Of a DNA stretch of 64,000 bases, positions 26,899 to 35,370 are shown piece by piece. The notes below the pieces were generated by a model, which saw only the letters and a program-made list of their open reading frames with translations, ran no database searches and had not been told where the DNA came from. Every line of letters begins with the position of its first letter. Within the stretch, counting starts at the first letter, position 1. This stretch comes from Algoriphagus terrigena DSM 22685 (GTDB taxonomy: Bacteria > Bacteroidota > Bacteroidia > Cytophagales > Cyclobacteriaceae), in the NCBI RefSeq assembly GCF_000429445.1, contig NZ_AUBW01000006.1, positions 62,001-126,000 on the forward strand, written 5' to 3'. A program made the position numbers and the translations under genes.

Positions 26899-29800
26899 TC
26901 AGCTTTCCTTGCCGGGTTTGGCTATCGTAAAATAAAACGTCGTTCCTTCTCCAAAAACCGATTCCAGCCATATCCGCCCCCCGAGGGTTTCGATGATCTT
27001 CTTCACAATCGCCAAGCCCAAGCCGGTGCCGGTGTAGGCGTCCTTGGCATGAAGCCGCTGAAAGATGACGAATATCTTTTCGAAATATTCCTGCCTGATC
27101 CCGATCCCGTTGTCTTTGACAGAGATCAGCCAATGATCCTTTTCCTCCCGGCAGGCGATGGATATCACAGGAGGAACGTCCTCCTTGCCGTACTTTAACG
27201 CATTGCTGATCAGATTCTGGAACAGCTGAAGGATGGGGGATCTGAAGCTCGTGACCGTAGCATGTCCTCCAAACTCAATCTTCGCCCCCTTCTCGATGAT
27301 AAGTTGGGATTGGAGTTGGGAAACCTCAAAAATCACCTCCTCCAGATTGACCTCTTCGAGGACTTTGCCGACTTTGCCAACTCTGGAATACTCCAACAAA
27401 TCGAGGATGATCTGCCTCATCCGGGTGGCTCCATCTACGGCAAAGTGGATGTAGCTCTGGGCCTTTTCGTCCATCTGGCCCCGGTACTTCCGATCCAGCT
27501 GGGAAAGAAAACTGGACACCATCCTGAGCGGTTCCTGCAAGTCATGAGAGGCGACATAGGCAAATTGCTCCAGTTCCGCGTTGGAAACCGCGAGTTCTTT
27601 TGTCTGCCGTTCGAGGTTTGTATTTAGCCTTTGCAGAGAGTTTTCAAACTCCTTCCTATCTGTGATATCCGACAGCGCCCCAATGATCCGGATGGACTGG
27701 CCTTCTGGATTTCTCGTGAAAATCGCCCGGTCCATGACATGGGCATACGAGCCGTCTGCTCTTTGAAAGCGATACTCTTCATTCCAGTTTCGGATTTCCG
27801 GATTGCTTCTTGCCTCGGCCATACTCGCTTCGATCCGGCTGCGATCCTGCGGATGGACCCGGCTGATATAAAAATCGAGGCTGGGAGTGATTTTGTCCAG
27901 ATCATAGCCAAAGCGAGTTGCAAACCCAGTTCCCCAGTACAGCTTGTTTTCGATCAATTGGAAATCCCATATCGCATCGTTGGTCGCTTCGGACACCCGC
28001 TCAAACCGGTCGTTTGACTGCCGGATTTCTTCCTGGGCTTTTTTGTGTGCTGTGACGTCTTTGAAATACACCGTCAGTCCCGAATCAGAAGGGAACGCTG
28101 AGATCGAAAACCAGGATTTTAATTTCTCGAAATAATCTTCAAAAGCGATGACGGCTCCTGTTTCAAGCGCCAGCTGATAGTTTTTGTAGGATTCGCCTGC
28201 TTGTTCGCTGCCAAAGATATTCCAGAGGTTTTTTCCCAAAATATCTTCCCTGGGCACACGGAGCAGCTTTTCTGCCTGTTTGTTCCAATAGGTGACTGTG
28301 AATGAACTGTCTACCGCAAAAAAACCATCCCCAATACTTTCCAATATGGTGTTCCGCTCCAAGAGGAGACTTGTGAGATTCAATTCAGACAGTTTCCTGT
28401 CATGAATATCCTGAAAACTGCCGTAGGCGCTCAAAACTTTCCCCCTGACTAGAAGTGCCTCACCGATGCAACGAATCCATTTTTGAGTGCCATTGCCGGA
28501 GATCAACTCCAACTCCACGTCGAAAGCAGCACCGTGCTGAATCAGATTTTCCATACAGTTCCTGACAATCCCTTGGGATCCGTCGACAAACACCGAATAT
28601 GCCCGATCCAACTCTGTCCCGCTGAGATCTCCGAATTCCAGGATCGAACGTGTCGTAGAAGACCAATTCAGCATCACTGGCGAGCCGGACAAATCCAGTT
28701 CCCAGCTCCCGATTTTGGCCATCCTTGCAGATTGCTCCAGGAGGTGTTCCAGATTTTTGCGCTCAGTCACGTCCATGATCAGGGCATCCCATACGATCGA
28801 TCCATCTACTTTTCTGACCGGCTTACCCAGTCCCTCACGCCATCGAATCTTGCCCTGGGGTGTCAGTACCCTCCATTCACAACTCCAATAATTTAGGGTT
28901 TTGGCAGAATGATCGAGACTGTCTCTCACCAGATCCAGTTCACCTCTCTGCGCGACCCGAGACCATACCAGACGGCTGTCCGACATGCATTCGTCAGGAG
29001 TCAGCCCCAAGAGCGGAATGGCTCCTTTGCTGACATAGCGAAACTCATCCGTACCGTCAGGATTGAGGACATATTGAAAAATCACGCCTGGAATACTGTC
29101 CGAGACTCCCTTGAGCCGCTCCTCCATCAGCTTCCGCTCTTGGATATCCTGAATAGAGCCAAAAATCCGGACGCATTGGCCATTCACAAACTCCGCCTCT
29201 CCGATCGACCTCACCCAACGCTCCTGGCCCTTGGCAGTGATGATGGGGGCTTCAAAGTCAAACTTCTCTCCTTTTTCGATCGCAAGAGCTACCTCTTTGG
29301 CAACGATTTCCCGATAATCCTCTCTATAAAAATCTATTCCCTCAGCAGAAGAAGCCGAAAAGTCAACAGGCACTTCGTGAATCTCACAGGTAATGGCAGA
29401 CCACAGCAGTCGATTCTGAGCCACATCCATTTCCCAAGCTCCCATTCTTGCCACTTTGGAAGCGCTGGCCAGCAGCGTCTCCATCTTCTTCAGCTCGGTG
29501 CTATCACGGAGAACACCGATCATCCTCAGCGGATTTCCCCGCTCGTCCCGGATGAGGTAGCTAGACTCCTCCACGAATGCAAAGCTTCCGTCTTCCTTCA
29601 AAAACCGGAACTGGTTAGTCCACTTGTGGGCAGTGGGATCGGCGATAAAACGGCTCCATGCATCGGCCTTTTCAAGACTGTCCGTCGGGTGCATCAGGCT
29701 AATCCATTTCTCCAGGTCAAACTCATCGCCGTCGTAAACATGGCCAAAGACCCGCTGGAGACTTTCCCCCCAGTGAAATTTATCGTTTTTGACATCCCAG

Positions 29801-32370
29801 TCGAAAATCGCTTCGTTGGTCGTCTTATTGACCAACTCATATCGTTCGTTGCTGCGTCTGATTTTTTCCAGGTGATCGTACTGTGCCATCATGAGGGAAA
29901 TGAGGCGATGGGCACGCTCAAGTGCCTGCAGTTCTTTTTCCCCGACCTCTTTGGGCGTCGAATAGTAGTTGGCAATCGTAGCCACGACCTTACCCTCCGA
30001 ATCGATGATTGGGAAGGACCAGCATGCACCTACTCCAAACGCGCGGGCCAAGTCCCGGTAATTTTCCCAACGCGGATCCTTAGATACATCCGTGACAAAC
30101 ACTTTTTCATTCAAATACGCTGAAGAGCCACAAGAAGCCTCGTTGGGTCCGATCGGGATTCCCTCGATCGCCTCGATCATCTCTTGGGGAAGACTGGGCG
30201 AGATCGCATTGACCAAGCGCCCGTTCACTACCCGGGAGAGGGAGGTTCGCATGCCCGGGATCAGCGATTCGAGATGGACGAGGTATCTTCTATAGAGCTC
30301 ATTCTCGTGGGTACCGTTTACCAGGCTGGACTCGATGAATTCCTTTTCGATTTCGAGGAGTTTTTGGAAAAAATAAATGTCGCTGATGTCCATAAGGGCA
30401 CCCACTACCCGCACAGGATTGCCTAAGTCATCCATCACTTTGATAGATCTGTCACGAATATGGGCGTAGGTTCCGTCCCCTTTTTGCAGCCGGTACTCCC
30501 GGGTCCAAATTGAAATCTCGGGGTTGTCGAGTGCGTCTTGAAATTCGCCAACCGCCTGATCGAGATCGGCTGGATGGATTCGTTCGTAAATCACCCCAAA
30601 ATCCCCCTTCGACTTGTCCTCTTCTATACCAAAGGCTTCTCCAAAAGTCTCGCTGAGCATCAGCTTCCGACTCACCGGGTCGTAGTCATATATGCTCTCG
30701 GAGCCCGCCTTTAGCACCAGCTTGAAGCGTTCATTACTTTGCTCCAGCGCTCTTTGTGCCTCGAGCAGCCCAGTGACATCCACAGAATTGACCACCACGC
30801 CTCGGATATCGGGATCGTCGATCCAATTGGTCCCGATACTTTGAATCCAAGTCCAGCTTCCATCTTTATGTTGATATCTAAACGGGGCCGTTCTGACACT
30901 TTTAGTTCCGAGCAGAGCTAAAAAATCTGCGTAGATCCGCTGCACGTCGTCGGGATGGATCAACTCAAAAACAACCTTTACGATAAGCTCCTCCTCCGTA
31001 AAGCCCAAATATTCCAAGAAATTGGAGCTAATGTACTTGTACTCCCCCTCTGGACTGAGGATAGCCACCATATCGGCCCCTTCCTGTGCCAGCTTTCGGT
31101 ACTTGTTTTCAGTTTTTTGGCGAAGGTCCTCCGCCAAAACCTGCTCGGTGACGTCTTTGAAATTGTTGATCAACCCCTTGATGACGGGATCGTCCAGCAG
31201 ATTGGTCAGAGTTCCGGAGACATGACGCCAGGTCCCGTCCAGATGCCTCATCCTTGAAATATTGCCCTTGATCGGCTGACCGGGATTCTCGAGCGCCGTC
31301 TGAAACCAGCCCTCAAACCCTTCCAAATCATCAGGGTGAACCCACTCTCGGATCGACTCCGCGGCTCGCTCCTTGGTTTTGTATCCGAGTATCTTGGACA
31401 CAGATTCGGTTTCGAAGTGTGGTACTCCTTTTTCATTCAGGATTAGGATAGCATCTTCGCTGTTTTCAAGCAGGATTTCGAAGCGTCTCTCACGGACGTA
31501 GATTTGCTCATGAGCCACCACTTGCTCCGAGGTATCCTTGGTCGTGCCGTACATCCATTGCTCAGGAGATCGGGTCGAATCCACGGTCAGCTCTCCCCGA
31601 TCCAACACCCACACCCAATAGCCTCTTTTGTGCCTCATCCGCAGCTCACATTCATAGCGGGGCAAGATGCCCGAGCGATAGTCCGCAAGTACCCTTGTAG
31701 ATTCGGCAAGGTCGGCCGGATGAACAAATCCGTCATGCGTTGCCTTCGTGATTTTGCCCATTTCCTCCGCCGTGTAGCCGAGCATCCTCGCCCATCGCTC
31801 AGTGTATCGAAACTCGTCCGTGTCGAGACACCAGCTCCAAACTCCCACCTCGGCATCATCGATAATCTTGTGCAGATGGGCTTTGGTATTCCGGTGTAGC
31901 TCACTTAGGAGCATGAGCTCTTGCTGAGTCTCTTCCAATTCTAAGAGACTCACCGCCTGCCGGGCTAGCTTCTTCAGGGACTCCAACTGTGGGTTCGTGA
32001 GGTTTGGGCGTTGCTGATCCAAGACGGCCAGCCGGACGATCGATTTTTCGGAAGAAGTCTTGAGAGAAACGCAGGCATAAAAACCCGTCCCCGCTCCGTC
32101 CTCGATCGATGGGTCTGTGCTCAGCAAGGACTTTTTCCCGTCAGCCGAAAGCATGGTGACGCTTTCTCTTGAAGCAGCTAAGAGATCTTGCAGGTGTTCT
32201 TTGGAGGGCTCCTGGACATTCTCCGAGCAAAAAATAGATTTGATGGAATTCACGCCTTCAGTCTCTGTCGAGAGGACGGCAATGGCAACTTGGCAGCTAT
32301 TGGCTGTCAAAAAAGTAAGGTCATCCAAATTCGATTCACGCATCGTGAAAGGCTGTCCGTTTGCTTCCAT
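26899..32370 (-). CDS. giant soluble multi-PAS/GAF sensor histidine kinase
   Basis: About 1823 residues from the ATG at 32370; a TTG at 32436 would add 22. A GAF-like N-terminus (about 15-150) is followed by four PAS/PAC modules (about 165-670), a GAF domain (about 680-850) and six more PAS/PAC modules (about 850-1610), then HisKA with His1609 in SHDLQEPLR and a HATPase with QNLISNALKYG (Asn1723), DNGIGI (1751-1756) and GTGLGL (about 1779). No membrane helix or receiver domain is present, so it is a cytoplasmic hybridless kinase of the phytochrome-like HDLQEPLR type. Signals and partner regulator are unknown; none is adjacent. Confidence 0.88.
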   Translation of the reverse strand: MEANGQPFTMRESNLDDLTFLTANSCQVAIAVLSTETEGVNSIKSIFCSENVQEPSKEHLQDLLAASRESVTMLSADGKKSLLSTDPSIEDGAGTGFYACVSLKTSSEKSIVRLAVLDQQRPNLTNPQLESLKKLARQAVSLLELEETQQELMLLSELHRNTKAHLHKIIDDAEVGVWSWCLDTDEFRYTERWARMLGYTAEEMGKITKATHDGFVHPADLAESTRVLADYRSGILPRYECELRMRHKRGYWVWVLDRGELTVDSTRSPEQWMYGTTKDTSEQVVAHEQIYVRERRFEILLENSEDAILILNEKGVPHFETESVSKILGYKTKERAAESIREWVHPDDLEGFEGWFQTALENPGQPIKGNISRMRHLDGTWRHVSGTLTNLLDDPVIKGLINNFKDVTEQVLAEDLRQKTENKYRKLAQEGADMVAILSPEGEYKYISSNFLEYLGFTEEELIVKVVFELIHPDDVQRIYADFLALLGTKSVRTAPFRYQHKDGSWTWIQSIGTNWIDDPDIRGVVVNSVDVTGLLEAQRALEQSNERFKLVLKAGSESIYDYDPVSRKLMLSETFGEAFGIEEDKSKGDFGVIYERIHPADLDQAVGEFQDALDNPEISIWTREYRLQKGDGTYAHIRDRSIKVMDDLGNPVRVVGALMDISDIYFFQKLLEIEKEFIESSLVNGTHENELYRRYLVHLESLIPGMRTSLSRVVNGRLVNAISPSLPQEMIEAIEGIPIGPNEASCGSSAYLNEKVFVTDVSKDPRWENYRDLARAFGVGACWSFPIIDSEGKVVATIANYYSTPKEVGEKELQALERAHRLISLMMAQYDHLEKIRRSNERYELVNKTTNEAIFDWDVKNDKFHWGESLQRVFGHVYDGDEFDLEKWISLMHPTDSLEKADAWSRFIADPTAHKWTNQFRFLKEDGSFAFVEESSYLIRDERGNPLRMIGVLRDSTELKKMETLLASASKVARMGAWEMDVAQNRLLWSAITCEIHEVPVDFSASSAEGIDFYREDYREIVAKEVALAIEKGEKFDFEAPIITAKGQERWVRSIGEAEFVNGQCVRIFGSIQDIQERKLMEERLKGVSDSIPGVIFQYVLNPDGTDEFRYVSKGAIPLLGLTPDECMSDSRLVWSRVAQRGELDLVRDSLDHSAKTLNYWSCEWRVLTPQGKIRWREGLGKPVRKVDGSIVWDALIMDVTERKNLEHLLEQSARMAKIGSWELDLSGSPVMLNWSSTTRSILEFGDLSGTELDRAYSVFVDGSQGIVRNCMENLIQHGAAFDVELELISGNGTQKWIRCIGEALLVRGKVLSAYGSFQDIHDRKLSELNLTSLLLERNTILESIGDGFFAVDSSFTVTYWNKQAEKLLRVPREDILGKNLWNIFGSEQAGESYKNYQLALETGAVIAFEDYFEKLKSWFSISAFPSDSGLTVYFKDVTAHKKAQEEIRQSNDRFERVSEATNDAIWDFQLIENKLYWGTGFATRFGYDLDKITPSLDFYISRVHPQDRSRIEASMAEARSNPEIRNWNEEYRFQRADGSYAHVMDRAIFTRNPEGQSIRIIGALSDITDRKEFENSLQRLNTNLERQTKELAVSNAELEQFAYVASHDLQEPLRMVSSFLSQLDRKYRGQMDEKAQSYIHFAVDGATRMRQIILDLLEYSRVGKVGKVLEEVNLEEVIFEVSQLQSQLIIEKGAKIEFGGHATVTSFRSPILQLFQNLISNALKYGKEDVPPVISIACREEKDHWLISVKDNGIGIRQEYFEKIFVIFQRLHAKDAYTGTGLGLAIVKKIIETLGGRIWLESVFGEGTTFYFTIAKPGKES

Positions 32371-32621
32371 TTTACTCAATTTACCCGATCCCAAAGTAAA
32401 TTCTCCTAGTATATTCCTGCTAAATCCTGGTTCCAAACCCCTCCTTATCCAGCCAGCCTGCCAAGCGATTAGCTTGAAATATAAGCATTAATGGCAGTTT
32501 CATTTCAAAAACCGGGATTTCAAAAACCTTCTTTGGAAGCTTGAAGACTGGTTCTGAAAAAGAAATTTTGCAAACTTAGATCCAGCCCTCGGACGACCTG
32601 ATCTAATTTCAATTCATCCCA

Positions 32622-33224
32622 ATGAAAAAGCTCCTTCCCAACCTGACTTCCGTCTTTCTCGGCTTCACGTTCTGGACCGCCGGCATGGTTAAGCTCTATG
32701 CCGGACATCAGTTTATCGGCTGGATCGGTCCACCCTGGCTGGTAGAGCGCCTGGCCGAGTTTGACCTTGGACTTTATGCCAGCTTCATCGCGGTTTGTCA
32801 GATCACGATCGGCTTCATGCTGCTGACGACCCGTTACAAACTGATCGGCAGCATCATGATGATCCCAATGATCCTGAACATTCTGATGGTGACGATCTCT
32901 CAGCATTGGCGGGGCACGCCGTATGTGCTCACGGTGCTTTTGGCGATGAACCTATATCTGCTGTGGCAGTATCGGGACTTCTTCTGGCCCCTGATAGAGG
33001 AGGGTGAAAACGGCGGCAAACTCCAGACCAGAAACACCAAATCCCGGCAAGGCCATGTGACCTGGTTGGCTGGATTGGGACTTCAGCTGATCTCTGTCCC
33101 GGTTTCCTTTCTGAATCTTCCCCTCGCCTTTTCATTGGCTGGCGCTGGGGTGATTATCGGGGTATTAAGTTTTAGAGTTGATTTGGTTCTACTGCGAAAA
33201 ACAGCAAGACAATCCTTAAATTAG
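32622..33224 (+). CDS. DoxX-like membrane protein
   Basis: 200 residues with about six hydrophobic segments. The first two (TSVFLGFTFWTAGMVKLYAGHQFIGWIGPPWL) are similar in layout to DoxX/DoxD proteins. A charged loop (about 128-145) separates the last two helices. Function unknown. VOC gene follows in the same direction after 23 bases, suggesting co-transcription. Confidence 0.55.
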   Translation: MKKLLPNLTSVFLGFTFWTAGMVKLYAGHQFIGWIGPPWLVERLAEFDLGLYASFIAVCQITIGFMLLTTRYKLIGSIMMIPMILNILMVTISQHWRGTPYVLTVLLAMNLYLLWQYRDFFWPLIEEGENGGKLQTRNTKSRQGHVTWLAGLGLQLISVPVSFLNLPLAFSLAGAGVIIGVLSFRVDLVLLRKTARQSLN

Positions 33225-33247
33225 AGCTAGACCCAAAACACAAAACG

Positions 33248-33679
33248 ATGATCGTAAACCCCTATCTCAATTTTGACGGCAAAGCCGAGGAAGCAATGAC
33301 TTTTTACAGATCCGTCTTGGGAGGTGAATTTGAAGGCGGAGTCAGCTATTTCGGTGACGCTCCCGGCATGGAACTTCCCGAGGATGAGAAAACCCGTGCG
33401 ATGCACATCTCTCTGAAAGTAAGCCACCAGGTGATCATCATGGCCAGCGATATCGCCCCATCCATGGGTCATACCCTGACCAAAGGCAATCACAACTACA
33501 TCTCCCTGGCTCCAGACTCCAAGGAAGAAGGTGAGCGGATCTTCAAGGGACTTTCCGCTGACGGAAAGATCGAGATGAACTATGAAAAAACCTTCTGGGG
33601 AGCTTACTTCGGCAGCTTCGAGGACAAATTTGGCATCGGCTGGATGATCAATTATACGCTGGCACCGGGCGAGGAATAG
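33248..33679 (+). CDS. VOC-superfamily protein, PhnB-like
   Basis: 143 residues. NPYLNFDGKAEEAMTFYRSVLGGEF at the start, then FGDAPGMELPEDEKTRAMHISL and the C-terminal WGAYFGSFEDKFGIGWMINY, are typical of PhnB/glyoxalase-fold (3-demethylubiquinone methyltransferase-like) proteins. Such proteins bind small ligands, sometimes a metal. The substrate is unknown. The stop codon is followed at once by a short word-repeat tract. Confidence 0.85.
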   Translation: MIVNPYLNFDGKAEEAMTFYRSVLGGEFEGGVSYFGDAPGMELPEDEKTRAMHISLKVSHQVIIMASDIAPSMGHTLTKGNHNYISLAPDSKEEGERIFKGLSADGKIEMNYEKTFWGAYFGSFEDKFGIGWMINYTLAPGEE

Positions 33680-33688
33680 CTCTTAGAC

Positions 33689-33835
33689 AAAAGATGCAAG
33701 AATCAAGACGGGGTGACATTTAATCCAAAAAATTCCTTATTTAAAATCTTTGGCTGAATATCTTTTGCCTTTGATTTCACATTCAGGCCTAACTTTGAAT
33801 TTATCTTGATTCTTATTTCTTGGTTCTTGCTTCTC
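33689..33835. repeat. TCTTGATTC word-repeat tracts, inverted, between VOC gene and purN
   Basis: GCAAGAATCAAGA at about 33696-33708 faces a run of TCTTGATTCTTATTTCTTGGTTCTTGCTTCT at 33804-33834, read as inverted copies of one 7-8 base word. They lie just after the VOC stop and just before the purN ATG. Confidence 0.55.
33790..33797 (+). promoter_or_regulatory. TAACTTTG -7 promoter element for purN
   Basis: An exact TAnnTTTG match with TTG triplets 16 and 22 bases upstream as possible -33 elements. It ends 43 bases before the purN ATG, so the leader would consist mainly of the word-repeat tract. Confidence 0.5.
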
Positions 33836-33840
33836 AAAAA

Positions 33841-34404
33841 ATGAAACGCCTCGCCATCCTCGCCTCCGGCAGCGGCTCCAACGCCGAAAAAATTATGGAA
33901 CACTTTCAGCACTCCGACAAGGCTGAAATCGCCCTAGTTGCATCCAACAAGACAGAGGCCTTCGTATTGGAGCGAGCCAGGAAGTTTGGCGTACCGACGT
34001 TTACTTTTTCCCGGAAGGAAATGGACGCAGGGATGCTTTTGGAAAAACTTCAGGCCGAAAACATCGATTGGGTGATCTTGGCGGGCTTTCTGCTGAAAAT
34101 CCCAGATCATCTCACCCACGCTTATTCTGATAAGATGGTTAACATCCACCCGGCACTGCTGCCAAAGTATGGGGGAAAAGGCATGTACGGGAGCTTCGTC
34201 CACGCAGCAGTCAAAGACGCCGGCGACACCGAAACCGGCATCACGATCCATCTGGTCAACGAGCACTATGATGAGGGGAAGATCATCTTTCAGGCAAGCA
34301 CGCCTGTCTCCTTGGAAGACACCCCGGAGACGATCGCCGACAAAGTCCATGCGCTGGAGCATGCCCATTTCCCGAGAGTGATTGGCGAGTTGGTGGGAGT
34401 GTAA
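33841..34404 (+). CDS. purN: phosphoribosylglycinamide formyltransferase
   Basis: 187 residues from the ATG at 33841; the in-frame codons before it are in the repeat tract. The enzyme transfers a formyl group from 10-formyl-tetrahydrofolate to GAR in purine synthesis. GSGSN at 10-14 binds the substrate phosphate, and the catalytic triad Asn101, His103 (NIHPALLP) and Asp144 (HYDEG) is intact. It is not in a larger pur operon. Cytoplasmic. Confidence 0.93.
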   Translation: MKRLAILASGSGSNAEKIMEHFQHSDKAEIALVASNKTEAFVLERARKFGVPTFTFSRKEMDAGMLLEKLQAENIDWVILAGFLLKIPDHLTHAYSDKMVNIHPALLPKYGGKGMYGSFVHAAVKDAGDTETGITIHLVNEHYDEGKIIFQASTPVSLEDTPETIADKVHALEHAHFPRVIGELVGV

Positions 34405-34528
34405 GGTCGGTGTGAGGTGAGCTGTATGAGATGTACACGGTGAGTGGCCTTAGCTTCGGGATTGGATTACAAAGCGGTCAGCGTAATGCGAAGTGAACAA
34501 ACTTGAGAATAACCAAACCACAAAAAAC

Positions 34529-35092
34529 ATGAGAAGGGTAATTGCAGCGATCAATACGACACTGGACGGGTTTTGCGACCATACCGCCATCACTCCCGAT
34601 GAAGAGATACATCGGCACTACGAGGATCTGCTGGATACCGGGGACACCATCCTTTATGGACGGATTACCTACGAACTGATGGAATATTGGGAACCGATGG
34701 TGAAAAACCCCACCGGTGAAAAGTCAATGGATGACTTTGCTCTGGCCATAGATAGAATCCCAAAGGTTGTCTTCTCCCACACAATGAACAATTCGAATCG
34801 GACCATCGGATGGGAAAGTGCAAGGCTGGCAAACCGGTCGCTTGAAGAAGAGGTATTGGCACTGAAGCTACAGCCAGGCAGGGATATTCTGGTCGGCAGT
34901 CGGAGTTTGATCATCCAATTGATTAAGCTTCATTTGATTGACGAATTCCAGCTTTGTGTTCATCCTGTGGTAGTGGGAAGCGGCATGCCGTTGTTTGAAA
35001 ACCTGACCGACCGGACTACTTTCAAACTCGCAAAGACAAAAACATTCCAGTCTGGCGCAGTCATGCTCTACTATGAGCCAACTGGCGGATAA
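34529..35092 (+). CDS. dihydrofolate reductase family protein (RibD C-terminal domain)
   Basis: 187 residues from the ATG at 34529 (MRRVIAAINTTLDGF), preceded by CAAAAAAC. The N-terminal strand and TLDGF, then DTILYGRITYELM (about 43-55) and LQPGRDILVGSRSLIIQLIKLHLIDEFQLCVHPVVVGSG (about 112-150), match RibD_C/DHFR-like reductases of the YyaP/YwjB kind. These bind NADPH, but their substrate is generally unknown. It is not a typical folA. It stands alone between purN and the phospholipase gene. Confidence 0.8.
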   Translation: MRRVIAAINTTLDGFCDHTAITPDEEIHRHYEDLLDTGDTILYGRITYELMEYWEPMVKNPTGEKSMDDFALAIDRIPKVVFSHTMNNSNRTIGWESARLANRSLEEEVLALKLQPGRDILVGSRSLIIQLIKLHLIDEFQLCVHPVVVGSGMPLFENLTDRTTFKLAKTKTFQSGAVMLYYEPTGG

Positions 35093-35370
35093 CGGCAATC
35101 GCAACGCTTGGGCATTGTATTGGGACTTTTTTAGAGTCAAAAAGCCGGTATCGTCCTGTTACCCCGGGAGCAATGATCCCGTTCGTAGACTTTTAGCATT
35201 CGTTTTTTCGATCTCAGTACTGGAAACGCGACGCGAGGATCGTCTTACTTTAGTATTTTCAGAGCCTGACCAGCATGCTTCTCTTTTGAAGGAAAGGAAT
35301 AGTCCATCACCGCACCCGGACAGGTAGTAAGACCAGCAATCATCCTGTTTGAAAATTTAAAGACCGAAAT

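Noticed and set aside
28909..30123. 404-codon open frame on the plus strand
   Set aside because: Antisense to the PAS-rich kinase, whose frame has clear repeated domains; the translation shows none.
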